This document shows, in pieces, positions 47,401-56,923 of a stretch of DNA of 64,000 bases. The stretch is from positions 875,501-939,500 of the forward strand of contig NZ_CP031416.1 of assembly GCF_003367375.1 (NCBI RefSeq). The letters run 5' to 3'. The notes under the pieces were generated by a model. The model saw nothing but the letters and a program-made list of their open reading frames with translations. It searched no databases and was not told the origin of the DNA. Within the stretch, counting starts at the first letter, position 1. The number at the start of each line of letters is the position of its first letter. Made by a program: the position numbers and the translations under genes. The stretch is from Gallaecimonas mangrovi. GTDB lineage: Bacteria; Pseudomonadota; Gammaproteobacteria; Enterobacterales; Gallaecimonadaceae.

Positions 47401-49478
47401 CGGTTATCCCCTGTTTCAATCCTTTTCAGGTACTCGTAAATGGCTACCTGTGATTGCAGTTTACGGCGGTTACCACGCCGCACGTAGTGGTTTTGTTGGT
47501 CGCTATCAATAACCCGGGCCTTGGTGGTGTCACGAAAATGCAGCGCTATCATGTCGAGAATACGGCCCTTAAGCACAGGGTCAAGAATGGGCGTGCCTAC
47601 TTCCACCCGGTGGTCGAGGTTGCGGGTCATTAAATCGGCTGAGCTGATAAACACCAAATCTTGGCCATTGCCATGAAACACCAGCACCCGCGGGTGTTCT
47701 AAAAAGCGGCCAACAATACTGATGGCTTGAATGTTTTCCGAAAGCCCCTCAATGCCCGGGCGCAAAGAGCACATGCCACGAATGATCAGCCTGACCTTTA
47801 CCCCGCTTTGACTGGCGTGATAGAGGCGGTGCTCGATTTCTTTATCAACCAGGTTGTTGATTTTGAAGGTGATGGCCGCAGGTAAGCCTTTTTTGGCGTT
47901 ATCGATTTCCTGGTCGATAAGTGCCAGCAAGCGGCGGCGGGCATTCACGGGTGATACCAGTAAGTGATTAAATTTAAAGCGCTTATAAGAGTTAATAATG
48001 AAGTCGAAGACGTTTTCAGCTTCCAGGGTTAGCTCGGGGTGGGTGGTGAACAAGCTGTAGTCGGTGTAGATTTTGGCGGTTTTTTCATGGAAGTTGCCGG
48101 TGCCGAAATGGGCGTAGCGTTTCAGTTCGCCATTTTCTTCACGGCCAACCACACAGAGCTTGCAGTGCACCTTTAAGCTAGGAATACCAAAGGCGACCCG
48201 AATGCCCGCTTCGGTCATTTTTCTGGCCCACTCAATATTGGCAGCTTCGTCAAAGCGGGCCCGCAGCTCAACCACGGCCAACACTTGCTTGCCGTTATTC
48301 ACCGCATCAATCAGTGACTGCACGATGCGCGAATTCTTGGCCAAGCGGTAAAAGTTAATTTTGATGGTTTTCACTTTGGGGTCAAAAGCGGCTTGGCGAA
48401 CAAATTCGGTGAAATGGCGGAATTTGTAATAGGGGTAATAAACCAAAATATCGCCAGCACTGATGGCATCAAAGGCGGTGTCGTGTTTAAAAAACGCTTG
48501 GCTACTTAACGGCGGCAGCTTGTCGTATTCCAAGTACTTGCGGCCAACGTTGGGAAAGCCCATGAAATCTTTAAAATTATGGTAGCGCCCGCCCGGTACC
48601 ATGGCGTCGAGGTTCGAAATGCCCAGTTCCTTGACCAGCATATCGAGCATCGGTTGCGGCATTTCCCGGTCATACACCAACCGCACTGGCTCGGCAGTTA
48701 AGCGCTGTTTAAGGCCAAGGCTGGTTTGCTCGAGCAAGCTTAAGGAAATTTCGTCTTCTAACTCGTAGTCAGCATCGCGGGTCATTTTCATCGAATAGGC
48801 CGCTAAGCTGTCGAACTCAAAAAAGCCCCTAAATACTTGCGTTAGGCAAAGCCTGATCGTGTTGTCCAATAAGATCAGTGTTTTGCGTTGGCGCGGGCTG
48901 TCGTCTGGCACTTTCACAAAGCGCGGTACCGAGGTGGCGGGCACTTCTACCATGGCGTATTGGATGTGCTCGTCTTTTTTGATTTCCACCACCAGATAGG
49001 TGGCGTCGTCTTTGAGGCTGACCACCAAATCCACGCCCTTTTGAATAATGATGGGGGCGACGTGGCGCAGTATTTTTTGCTGGAAGTAGTCATCAACCCA
49101 GGCTTTTTGGGTGTCGGTTAGCTGCTTTTCGTTAACCAAGACGATGTGGTAGCGCGCCAATGCCAGCATGCAGTCGTGGTACAGCTCGTCAAAACGGCTT
49201 TGCAGAGCCATCACTTTTTGCTGAATTTTCGCCAGCAGTACCAGGGCGTCTGGATCTTGGCCGGTTTCTTCGTGGTAGAGCGCCCGGCGGCGCACGTCAG
49301 CCACCCGTACCCGGAAAAACTCGTCCATGTTGTTGGAGTAGATCCCCAAAAAGCGGATCCGCTCGATAATGGGAACCGAGGTATCGGCGGCTTCTTGTAA
49401 CACCCGTTCATTGAACGAAAGCCAGGACAGTTCTTTTTCGAAAAAGGGGACAACGGCGCTCATCAACGGCAAATCCAT
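47397..49478 (-). CDS. ppk: polyphosphate kinase 1
   Basis: Makes polyphosphate from ATP at the membrane. 693 residues: N-terminal FFEKELSWLSFNERVLQEA, head domain, then PLD-like C-terminal domains with KVHCK (catalytic His), HFGTGNFHEKTAKIYTDYSLFT and the second H/R loop (VFHGNGQDLVFISSADL). ATG 49478 is used; an ATG 5 codons later is equally possible and neither has a clear ribosome site. A -10 candidate TAGAAT lies only about 20 bases upstream (49499-49504 on this strand), so the leader would be very short. First gene of ppk-ppx. Confidence 0.94.
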   Translation of the reverse strand: MDLPLMSAVVPFFEKELSWLSFNERVLQEAADTSVPIIERIRFLGIYSNNMDEFFRVRVADVRRRALYHEETGQDPDALVLLAKIQQKVMALQSRFDELYHDCMLALARYHIVLVNEKQLTDTQKAWVDDYFQQKILRHVAPIIIQKGVDLVVSLKDDATYLVVEIKKDEHIQYAMVEVPATSVPRFVKVPDDSPRQRKTLILLDNTIRLCLTQVFRGFFEFDSLAAYSMKMTRDADYELEDEISLSLLEQTSLGLKQRLTAEPVRLVYDREMPQPMLDMLVKELGISNLDAMVPGGRYHNFKDFMGFPNVGRKYLEYDKLPPLSSQAFFKHDTAFDAISAGDILVYYPYYKFRHFTEFVRQAAFDPKVKTIKINFYRLAKNSRIVQSLIDAVNNGKQVLAVVELRARFDEAANIEWARKMTEAGIRVAFGIPSLKVHCKLCVVGREENGELKRYAHFGTGNFHEKTAKIYTDYSLFTTHPELTLEAENVFDFIINSYKRFKFNHLLVSPVNARRRLLALIDQEIDNAKKGLPAAITFKINNLVDKEIEHRLYHASQSGVKVRLIIRGMCSLRPGIEGLSENIQAISIVGRFLEHPRVLVFHGNGQDLVFISSADLMTRNLDHRVEVGTPILDPVLKGRILDMIALHFRDTTKARVIDSDQQNHYVRRGNRRKLQSQVAIYEYLKRIETGDNR

Positions 49479-49520
49479 GAAAGTTGGTGACAGCCCGCAT
49501 TCTAGAGGTCCCTTGGGCTG

Positions 49521-49543
49521 TTTATATGACGGTTATGTGACAG
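49521..49543 (-). promoter_or_regulatory. PHO box of ppk
   Basis: On the minus strand CTGTCAC-ATAA-CCGTCAT followed by ATAAAC. With a third degenerate repeat the TAGAAT -10 (49504-49499) is in phase with 10-base spacing. The box overlaps the end of the gcvR coding sequence. Confidence 0.7.
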
Positions 49544-50048
49544 TTGGCTCATCCAACTCCAGCATCCAGTCGTCGCCACAGGCTTCCAGGCGAACCTGAA
49601 TTTCATCCAGCGACACGCCGTTGGGCACGCGCAACTTGGCTTTGGCGATAAAGAGCTCGCCGTAGTTGTGGGCAGGGCGGCATTTGGTGGTCATCTCTTC
49701 AATATTGACCCCAAGCGTCGCTAAGGTGCTGGTGAGCTCATGGACAATACCGGTGCGGTCGTTAGCCATAAGGCTGAGGTCGCAGTCTCTGCAATCAATA
49801 TGCTCGGCAGTGAGTGGGCCGCCTTCGGCAATGCGAATGTCTAAGTCTTCCAGGTCGCGGATGGCGGCAGAAAAGGCGGTAAAATGTTCGTCGGGGATCT
49901 TTATATCGACAATGCCCGCAAAGCGCCCCGCTAAATGAGCCAGGCTGGCGCCAAACCAGCTGCCTTGATGTTCAAATACCAAGCGGGACAATTTTTCAAC
50001 GATCCCTGGCTTGTCAGGGCCAAAAACACACAATGCCAAGTGTCGCAT
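49533..50048 (-). CDS. gcvR: glycine cleavage system repressor-like ACT protein
   Basis: 171 residues forming two ACT domains (about 1-80 and 88-165): LALCVFGPDKPGIVEKLS begins the first, SLMANDRTGIVHELTSTLA the second. GcvR antagonises GcvA in E. coli by binding glycine and the protein. There is no gcvA nearby, so the partner is not visible. Its 3' end contains the PHO box of ppk. Divergent from pstC. Confidence 0.88.
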   Translation of the reverse strand: MRHLALCVFGPDKPGIVEKLSRLVFEHQGSWFGASLAHLAGRFAGIVDIKIPDEHFTAFSAAIRDLEDLDIRIAEGGPLTAEHIDCRDCDLSLMANDRTGIVHELTSTLATLGVNIEEMTTKCRPAHNYGELFIAKAKLRVPNGVSLDEIQVRLEACGDDWMLELDEPTVT

Positions 50049-50115
50049 AAAGTATCCTTATGTTACTGTTATAGAAAGAATTAGCAGCTGCTGTCGGCTC
50101 TGTAAAGTCAGTGGG

Positions 50116-50149
50116 CTGTAATGCAACTGTCATAAAACTTCAATATAAT
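50116..50149 (+). promoter_or_regulatory. PHO box and promoter of pstCAB-phoU
   Basis: Repeats CTGTAAT-GCAA-CTGTCAT (50116-50133), then exactly 10 bases, then a perfect TATAAT (50144-50149). This is the classic PhoB-activated layout without a -35 element. Confidence 0.82.
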
Positions 50150-50178
50150 CGCCTGCTTAACTTTTCCCCGAGGTCGTC

Positions 50179-52398
50179 ATGTCGCAAGCGCATTCCATGC
50201 ACTTGGCCGCTAACCGTAAGCGTCTTATTAAAGACCGCCTGGCCAAGTATGGTGTGACCTTGGGGGGCATTTTTGTGCTGGCCGCCTTATTACTGATCTT
50301 CTTTTATCTGCTGTATGTGATTTTGCCGCTCTTTAAGGGCGCACAAATGTCCCGCCTGGCCAGTTGGCCGTTAACCGGCGCTAAGACCCTGGCGTTAGGT
50401 GTAGATGAACAAAATACCTTGGGCTACCGCCTCACGGCCGACGGCCAGTTACAGTATTTTGCTGTTAAAGGCCCCACAGCCGGTAAGGAAACCGAGCATT
50501 TTGCTTTGTCTGGGCCGGTGACCAGCTTTGCGGCCAGCCTGCCAGTACAACAAAGCTATGCCCTTGCCAGTGGTGGTGGTGAGGTCTGGGTGGTCAAAGC
50601 CAGTTTTAACGTGCGTTATAGCGATAATACTCGGACGATTAGCGGCCAGCCGCGTTATCCCCTGGGCCCCGCGCCCATTAGCGTCGTGCCAAACGGCCAA
50701 CACATTACGGCGCTCGCGTTTGAATACAACAATCAAGGTGCGGTGATCCTGGCCAGCAGCAATACCGGCCAATTGTGGCTAACACGGCTTGATGCCAAAG
50801 AAAACTTCCTCACTGGCCAAAAACAGTGGCAACAAGCTCGCCATGAAATCAACACCCAAGGCAAGCACTTCACCATGCTGCGGGTAAACCCCAATCTTCG
50901 CCAGTTCTATGCGTTTACTGCGCATCAGCTGGCGGTTTTTGATATTGGCGACCCGGCGCATGGCCACATCACACAGGTGCTGCAGCTGTCTAATGCCAGC
51001 GACCCAGTAACGGCGGTCAGCTTTTTATCGGGGGCAAATTCCATTTTGACCGGCACTGCCCAAGGCAAAATTAGCCAGTGGTTTGAAGTGGTGGGCCAGC
51101 CCAAACGCCATTTTGCGCATATTCGCGACTTTACTCTTGGTCAGCCGGTAGCGGCTATTAGCAGCGAATTTAACCGTAAAGGTTTCGTGGCCTCGGGCAG
51201 TGGCGGCAAGCTGGCGATGTTTTATGCCACCTCAGACCGCTTGCTGCTGCAACAAAAACTGCCCCAGCATGCCACCGAAATGGCCTACTCCCCCCGCGCC
51301 AATGGTTTATTGCTCTGTGACGGGAAAACGCTGCAGTTTTATAAAGTGGCCAACGCCCACCCTGAAGTCAGTTGGAAGGCGCTGTGGGAGAAGGTCTGGT
51401 ACGAAGGTTATAAGGCGCCAGACTATGTGTGGCAGTCTAGCTCCGCTGCCGATGATTTTGAGTCCAAACTCAGCTTGGCGCCGCTGGCTTTTGGTACCTT
51501 AAAGGCGGCCTTTTACGCGATGCTGTTTGCCACGCCGCTGGCTTTGGCGGGCGCCATTTATACCGCGTATTTCATGTCGCCTGGCATGCGCCGTTTTATT
51601 AAGCCCACCGTTGAAATCATGGAAGCGCTGCCCACCGTTATTCTTGGCTTTTTAGCCGGGCTTTGGCTGGCACCGCTGATTGAAGAAAACCTGCCCGGTA
51701 TTGTGGCGTTGGTGTTGGTGTTACCGCTGACCATGCTGGCCATGGCGGCGCTGTGGCATAAGCTGCCGCATAGCGTGCGCGACCGGGTGCCAGAGGGGTG
51801 GCATGCACTGATTTTGGTGCCGCCATTGGTATTGATGGGCTATTTGGCGATGGCCATGAGCCCGCTAATGGAACAGTGGTTCTTTGGCGGCGATACCCGC
51901 CTTTATGTTACCCACGTGCTGGGCATTAACTTTGACCAACGTAACGCCTTGGTTGTGGGCATTGCCATGGGGTTTGCGGTGATCCCTACCATTTTTACCA
52001 TCGCCGAAGATGCGGTGTTTTCGGTGCCAAAGCATTTGACTCAAGGCTCTTTAGCCCTGGGAGCTACCCGCTGGCAGACCTTGACGCGAGTTATCTTGTT
52101 AACAGCGAGCCCGGGCATTTTTTCGGCGGTGATGATGGGGCTTGGCCGCGCCGTTGGTGAAACCATGATAGTACTGATGGCCACCGGTAATACGCCGGTG
52201 ATGAGCTGGAACATTTTTGAAGGCATGCGCACCTTGTCAGCCAATATCGCGGTAGAAATGGCCGAGTCTGAAGTGGGCAGTTCCCATTATCGGGTGCTCT
52301 TTTTGGCGGCCTTTGTGCTTTTTGTGTTTACCTTTTTGTTCAACACCGTGGCCGAGTTTATCCGCCAGCGGCTGCGTGAACGTTATCGCGCCCTGTAA
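50179..52398 (+). CDS. pstC: phosphate ABC transporter permease PstC, extended form
   Basis: 739 residues, more than twice the length of E. coli PstC. One N-terminal hydrophobic segment (about 27-50), then about 380 residues in the periplasm with repeated short beta motifs (e.g. NGQHITALAFEYN, GSGGKLAMFYATS) that look like a beta-propeller, then the BPD_transp permease core (from about residue 435) with the EAA loop (LTQGSLALGATRWQTLTRVI). The EAA loop and the C-terminal membrane segments correspond to PstC. The extra domain may contact PstS or outer-membrane partners (inference). Overlaps no neighbour; 15 bases before pstA. Confidence 0.9.
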   Translation: MSQAHSMHLAANRKRLIKDRLAKYGVTLGGIFVLAALLLIFFYLLYVILPLFKGAQMSRLASWPLTGAKTLALGVDEQNTLGYRLTADGQLQYFAVKGPTAGKETEHFALSGPVTSFAASLPVQQSYALASGGGEVWVVKASFNVRYSDNTRTISGQPRYPLGPAPISVVPNGQHITALAFEYNNQGAVILASSNTGQLWLTRLDAKENFLTGQKQWQQARHEINTQGKHFTMLRVNPNLRQFYAFTAHQLAVFDIGDPAHGHITQVLQLSNASDPVTAVSFLSGANSILTGTAQGKISQWFEVVGQPKRHFAHIRDFTLGQPVAAISSEFNRKGFVASGSGGKLAMFYATSDRLLLQQKLPQHATEMAYSPRANGLLLCDGKTLQFYKVANAHPEVSWKALWEKVWYEGYKAPDYVWQSSSAADDFESKLSLAPLAFGTLKAAFYAMLFATPLALAGAIYTAYFMSPGMRRFIKPTVEIMEALPTVILGFLAGLWLAPLIEENLPGIVALVLVLPLTMLAMAALWHKLPHSVRDRVPEGWHALILVPPLVLMGYLAMAMSPLMEQWFFGGDTRLYVTHVLGINFDQRNALVVGIAMGFAVIPTIFTIAEDAVFSVPKHLTQGSLALGATRWQTLTRVILLTASPGIFSAVMMGLGRAVGETMIVLMATGNTPVMSWNIFEGMRTLSANIAVEMAESEVGSSHYRVLFLAAFVLFVFTFLFNTVAEFIRQRLRERYRAL

Positions 52399-52413
52399 CC
52401 GGATTAAGTGGCT

Positions 52414-54069
52414 ATGAAGCGTTGGTTTAAATCAGGCTCTCCGTGGATTTGGATGACAGCAGGCGCGGTCAGTATCAGCCTTATCTCGGTACTTGGCTTG
52501 ATGCTGTTAATCGCTTGGCGCGGCTTAACTTACTTTTGGCCGGCCGATGTTTATCAAATGCAGGTACGCCAAGCCGACGGCAGTGTGCAGCAGGTGATTG
52601 GTGAAATTTACGATCGCCAAGCCATTTCGGTGCAGCGCTTGCGTGATGCGGGTGCGACCTTGCCAGGTTTACCTAGCGATGGTTCGGTAACCCGCTATTT
52701 GATTAAAACCGGCAACCGTGACCAGCTGGGGCTGGATTTTCGTACGCTATTAGCGCCCAACGTCTTATCAAAGCAAACGCCCGCCGATATTGCGGTGCTA
52801 GAGCGCCAGGAAAACGGCAATTTTTATGGCTATATTCAATCGCTTGAAATAAATGGTAAGACCATTTCTGGCAGTAACATCAAAGCGGCATTAGCGCAGC
52901 AAGTGGCAGACGTTGGCGCCCTTCGCCAGCGTGCTGATGATATCCAAGATAAGGATATCGGCCATATCAACTACCAATTGCAACAGCTGCACTTAAAAGA
53001 GCGAGGCGACCAGCTTAACCACCAGTTTACCGCCAGTGACGAGCAGCTGATTGACCAACAGCGCCAACGTTTACACGAGCAATATCAAGTGCTTGCCAAA
53101 CAGTTGTTTACGCTTCGCCACGCCATGGATAACCGTTTAGTCACGGTAAAAATGATGGGCGGTAAAGCGGTGCAATTGCCGTTGGCACAAGTGCTGGATG
53201 TCAGCTACCCCAACAACATGACCACCACCCAAAAAGTGGCGCGTTATTTCAGCGGCATTTGGCATTTTGTGTCTGACCCGCCCCGTGAAGCCAATACCGA
53301 AGGTGGCGTGTTCCCGGCCATTTTCGGCACCGTCTTTATGGTGCTGTTGATGTCGGTGATTGTTACCCCCTTTGGGGTAATGGCGGCGGTATATCTGCAT
53401 GAATACGCCGGTAAAAACGCCATTACTAAGGTCATTCGTATTGCCGTTATCAACCTGGCTGGGGTGCCTTCTATTGTTTACGGCGTCTTCGGTTTGGGGT
53501 TCTTTGTCTATTTTCTTGGCAGAAATATCGACAAGCTGTTTTTCCCGGCCGCCTTACCTAACCCGACTTTCGGTACCCCTGGCATTTTGTGGTCGGCGTT
53601 AACGCTGGCGATTTTAACGCTGCCAGTGGTGATTGTTTCCACTGAAGAAGGCCTTAGCCGCATTCCCTTTAGTTTGCGCCAGGGCTCGCTGGCCCTGGGC
53701 GCTACGCAAGCCGAGACCTTGTGGCGGATAGTGTTACCGATGGCAAGCCCGGCTATTATGACCGGCCTTATTCTGGCGGTGGCCCGCGCCGCCGGTGAAG
53801 TGGCGCCGTTGATGCTGGTGGGGGTGGTGAAATTGGCGCCGTCGTTACCGGTTGACGGCAATTTCCCCTTTGTACATCTCGATAGAAAATTCATGCACTT
53901 GGGCTTTCATATCTATGATGTTGCCTTTCAAAGCCCCAATGTAGAGGCGGCGCGGCCGCTGGTTTATGCCACGGCCTTTTTGCTGGTCATTGTGATTGTG
54001 GCCCTGAACATTACTGCCATTGGTATTCGTAATCACTTGCGCGACAAATTCCGGGCTCTGGAACACTAA
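52414..54069 (+). CDS. pstA: phosphate ABC transporter permease PstA, extended form
   Basis: 551 residues against about 296 in E. coli. One hydrophobic segment (about 13-37), then about 240 residues of periplasmic insert rich in Gln/Leu (coiled-coil-like around 165-240), then the permease core with HEYAGKN and the EAA loop LRQGSLALGATQAETLWRIVLP. Start: ATG 52414 (MKRWFKS) is preferred; a GTG two codons earlier is an alternative. Together with PstC it forms the channel. Confidence 0.9.
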   Translation: MKRWFKSGSPWIWMTAGAVSISLISVLGLMLLIAWRGLTYFWPADVYQMQVRQADGSVQQVIGEIYDRQAISVQRLRDAGATLPGLPSDGSVTRYLIKTGNRDQLGLDFRTLLAPNVLSKQTPADIAVLERQENGNFYGYIQSLEINGKTISGSNIKAALAQQVADVGALRQRADDIQDKDIGHINYQLQQLHLKERGDQLNHQFTASDEQLIDQQRQRLHEQYQVLAKQLFTLRHAMDNRLVTVKMMGGKAVQLPLAQVLDVSYPNNMTTTQKVARYFSGIWHFVSDPPREANTEGGVFPAIFGTVFMVLLMSVIVTPFGVMAAVYLHEYAGKNAITKVIRIAVINLAGVPSIVYGVFGLGFFVYFLGRNIDKLFFPAALPNPTFGTPGILWSALTLAILTLPVVIVSTEEGLSRIPFSLRQGSLALGATQAETLWRIVLPMASPAIMTGLILAVARAAGEVAPLMLVGVVKLAPSLPVDGNFPFVHLDRKFMHLGFHIYDVAFQSPNVEAARPLVYATAFLLVIVIVALNITAIGIRNHLRDKFRALEH

Positions 54070-54086
54070 GGCTATGGTTGTAACTT

Positions 54087-54908
54087 ATGATCTCTTTTAG
54101 ACCCGACATGACTGCGAGCAATCAACCCTTGGATTTGAGCAATTTGCCAGCGGAAAAAACCGCCCTTGCCATCGATGGCCTGAATCTCTTTTATGGCAAA
54201 AAGCAGGCGCTGTTTAATATCAGCATGGCCATTCCCAAGCGTAAAGTAACCGCTTTTATCGGCCCGTCTGGCTGCGGCAAATCAACGCTGCTGCGCAGTA
54301 TTAACCGCATGAACGATTTGATTGATGGTTGCCGGGTAGAGGGCAACATTTTGCTGGGCGGCAAAAACATCTATGACAAATATGTGGACGTGGCCGCGCT
54401 TCGCCGGCAAGTGGGTATGGTATTTCAGCGCCCCAATCCGTTTCCTAAATCCATTTATGAAAACGTGGTTTATGGCCTGCGTTTGCAGGGCATTAACGAT
54501 AGGCGCGTGCTCGATGAAGCGGTAGAAAAGTCGCTGACCGGGGCGGCGTTGTGGGACGAAGTAAAAGACCGTCTCGATGAAAACGCCTTTGGACTTTCCA
54601 GTGGTCAGCAGCAACGTTTGGTGATTGCCCGCGCCATAGCCATTGAACCGGAAGTGCTGTTACTTGATGAGCCAACCTCGGCGCTGGACCCTATTTCTAC
54701 CTTGACCATCGAAGAGCTTATCAACGATTTGAAAAAGCAATTCACCGTGGTGATTGTGACGCACAATATGCAACAGGCTGGCCGGGTTTCTGATCAAACC
54801 GCCTTTATGTACATGGGAGAGCTGGTTGAGTATGCCGATACCAACAGCATTTTCACCAAACCGGCCAAGAAGAAAACCGAAGACTACATCACCGGGCGCT
54901 ACGGTTAA
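54087..54908 (+). CDS. pstB: phosphate ABC transporter ATP-binding protein PstB
   Basis: 273 residues: Walker [11 protein letters not shown]-loop [10 protein letters not shown], signature LSSGQQQRL, Walker [14 protein letters not shown] and switch His (THNMQQ). The N-terminal 28 residues before [12 protein letters not shown] are an extension typical of this lineage. Energises phosphate uptake and takes part in signalling to PhoR through PhoU. Confidence 0.96.
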   Translation: MISFRPDMTASNQPLDLSNLPAEKTALAIDGLNLFYGKKQALFNISMAIPKRKVTAFIGPSGCGKSTLLRSINRMNDLIDGCRVEGNILLGGKNIYDKYVDVAALRRQVGMVFQRPNPFPKSIYENVVYGLRLQGINDRRVLDEAVEKSLTGAALWDEVKDRLDENAFGLSSGQQQRLVIARAIAIEPEVLLLDEPTSALDPISTLTIEELINDLKKQFTVVIVTHNMQQAGRVSDQTAFMYMGELVEYADTNSIFTKPAKKKTEDYITGRYG

Positions 54909-54917
54909 GGACCCCAT

Positions 54918-55631
54918 ATGGACAACATGAATCTTTCCCGGCATATCTCCGGCCAGTTTAATCAGGAACTGGAACAGGTGCGCAATATGGTGCTGACCAT
55001 GGGCGGCCTGGTGGAAAAGCAACTGGATGATGCCATTCGCGCCGTTCATGACCGTGATGCCATCCTGGCGGAAAAAGTGGTGGAAGGCGATCGCCAAGTG
55101 AACGCCATGGAAGTGGCTATCGATGAAGAATGCACCCGCATTATTGCCAAGCGCCAGCCGGCGGCTTCTGATCTGCGTTTGGTGATTGCCATTATTAAAA
55201 CCATTGCCGATTTGGAGCGCATTGGGGATACCGCCGAGCGTATTGCCAAAATCGCCTTGGGCAGTTTTGAAAGCCAGCAGTTAAGCCTGGTGGTCAGCCT
55301 GGAATCGATGGCTTATCACGTGCTGAAAATGGTGCGCGACACCCTTGATGCCTTTGCCCGTATGGATGTGGACGCGGCGCTTTCCCTACATGCCGAAGAC
55401 GTGCGAGTTGACCGCGAATATGAATCGCTGTTTCGCGAATTGATGACCTACATGATGGAAGATCCGCGCTCCATTCCAAAAGTCATTGAAGTGATGTGGG
55501 CGGCGCGCGCGTTAGAGCGTATTGGTGACAGGTGCCAAAATATCTGTGAATACATTATCTATTTTGTAAAAGGTAAAGACGTGCGACATATCGCCCGCGC
55601 CGATTTTGAGAATGATATTAAAGGACATTAA
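54918..55631 (+). CDS. phoU: phosphate transport and regulation protein PhoU
   Basis: 237-residue protein of two three-helix bundles, each with the metal-binding [11 protein letters not shown] motif ([14 protein letters not shown] about residues 94-107; [14 protein letters not shown] about 196-209). PhoU transmits Pst status to PhoR and limits phosphate uptake. Last gene of pstCAB-phoU, 9 bases after pstB. Confidence 0.95.
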   Translation: MDNMNLSRHISGQFNQELEQVRNMVLTMGGLVEKQLDDAIRAVHDRDAILAEKVVEGDRQVNAMEVAIDEECTRIIAKRQPAASDLRLVIAIIKTIADLERIGDTAERIAKIALGSFESQQLSLVVSLESMAYHVLKMVRDTLDAFARMDVDAALSLHAEDVRVDREYESLFRELMTYMMEDPRSIPKVIEVMWAARALERIGDRCQNICEYIIYFVKGKDVRHIARADFENDIKGH

Positions 55632-55654
55632 AAAAGCGCCCTTGGGCGCTTTTT
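55631..55654. terminator. terminator between phoU and ppk2
   Basis: AGCGCCC-tt-GGGCGCT stem with A5 and T5 flanks, shared by convergent genes; it reaches the ppk2 stop codon. Confidence 0.8.
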
Positions 55655-56414
55655 AATAATGGGCCGTTATCCAGTGGCGGTCTTGACCTGGTGGCAATTC
55701 TTTACCTTTAACCTCACCCAGTTCGACATGGGGAAAGGTAGTAGCGTGGTAGGGCAATACCGTTAATAAGTGGCGAATGCAGTTCAGCCGGGCCTTTTTC
55801 TTGTTGTTGGCATCGACGATAAACCAGGGGCAATGCTCGGTATCGGTGCTGTCTAGCATGGTATCGCGCGCCTTGGAATAGGCCTGCCAGCGTTCTCTGC
55901 CTTCCAAGTCCATTTCTGAAAACTTCCAGCGTTTTAATGGGTTATCAAGGCGCGACTGGAATCGGCGCTGCTGCTCTTCTGGTGACACATTCAACCAGTA
56001 CTTGATAACGATGATGCCGTCATCAACAAGTAGCTTTTCAAAGGTCGGGCAGGCGCTCATAAAGCGTTGGTACTGGTCGTGGCTACAAAACCCCATGACC
56101 TTTTCTACGCCGGCGCGGTTATACCAAGAGCGGTCAAACAGCACCATTTCGCCAGCCGCAGGCAGGTGTGGCACGTAGCGCTGAAAATACCACTGGTTTT
56201 CTTCACGTTCGGTGGGCACCCCTAACGCAACGGTTTTTACGTGCCGGGGGTTGAGGTGGGCGGTAATGGTTTTAATAATGCCGCCTTTGCCTGCGGCATC
56301 GCGGCCTTCAAACAGCACCACCACCCTGAGTTTTTGCTGTTGTATCCATTGCTGCAGCTTTACCAACTCGATTTGCAGACGTTCTAGTTCTGCCAGGTAC
56401 TTTTCCTTGTTCAT
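55653..56414 (-). CDS. ppk2: polyphosphate kinase 2 (class I type)
   Basis: 253 residues, single-domain PPK2. Walker A EGRDAAGKGG (about 37-46), Walker B LFDRSWYNR (about 93-101), and lid KRWKFSEMDL (about 158-167). Class I enzymes phosphorylate nucleoside diphosphates with polyphosphate. Start: ATG 56414 with AGGGA 7 bases upstream. Its ATG overlaps the stop of the upstream EVE gene (ATGA), so the two are coupled. Second polyphosphate kinase in the cluster, on the breakdown side. Confidence 0.92.
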   Translation of the reverse strand: MNKEKYLAELERLQIELVKLQQWIQQQKLRVVVLFEGRDAAGKGGIIKTITAHLNPRHVKTVALGVPTEREENQWYFQRYVPHLPAAGEMVLFDRSWYNRAGVEKVMGFCSHDQYQRFMSACPTFEKLLVDDGIIVIKYWLNVSPEEQQRRFQSRLDNPLKRWKFSEMDLEGRERWQAYSKARDTMLDSTDTEHCPWFIVDANNKKKARLNCIRHLLTVLPYHATTFPHVELGEVKGKELPPGQDRHWITAHY

Positions 56415-56863
56415 GGTTTGATCCCTAAAATATGCTGCCATTGCTGGTCTGTTACCGGCATCACCGACAGGCGACTACCTTTTTGCACCAAGGGCATATC
56501 GGCCAGCGCCGCCTCGCTTTTTAGGCGTGCCAGCGGTAGCACCTTTGGCCAACTTTCAACAAAGCCGATGTCCACACAGCGCCAGCGCGGCTTGGCGGGA
56601 TCTGATTTAGGATCAAAGTAGGGGCTTTTGTCGTCAAACTGGCTGACGTCGGGATAGCTTTCTCTGACCACCTCGCCAATTCCGGCGATCCCAACCTCTT
56701 TACAGCTGGAATGGTAAAGGAAGACGCGATCGCCCAGTCGCATCTGATCCATGAAGTTGCGGGCCTGATAATTGCGAACACCGTCCCATGGCGTGGTATT
56801 TTTTTCGGCTAGATCACGAATAGAGAAGAGATCCGGCTCTGTCTTCAGCAACCAGTAAGGCAT
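56411..56863 (-). CDS. EVE-domain protein
   Basis: 150-residue protein, a complete EVE domain (PUA-like superfamily): YWLLKTEPDLFSI at the start, WDGVRNYQARNFM, GDRVFLYHSS, and FVESWPKVLPLA. EVE proteins are thought to bind modified nucleobases in DNA or RNA (e.g. modified cytosine); no ligand is shown here. Coupled to ppk2 by a 4-base overlap. Confidence 0.88.
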   Translation of the reverse strand: MPYWLLKTEPDLFSIRDLAEKNTTPWDGVRNYQARNFMDQMRLGDRVFLYHSSCKEVGIAGIGEVVRESYPDVSQFDDKSPYFDPKSDPAKPRWRCVDIGFVESWPKVLPLARLKSEAALADMPLVQKGSRLSVMPVTDQQWQHILGIKP

Positions 56864-56923
56864 AAAAATCTCTCTGTGCCATAGTTTTTAATGGCAGCCT
56901 AGCAAGACAGAGGAGGAGCTTCC

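Noticed and set aside
56864..56923. PHO box before EVE-ppk2 (CTGCCAT on the minus strand)
   Set aside because: Only one 7-mer matches and there is no -10 at the right distance.
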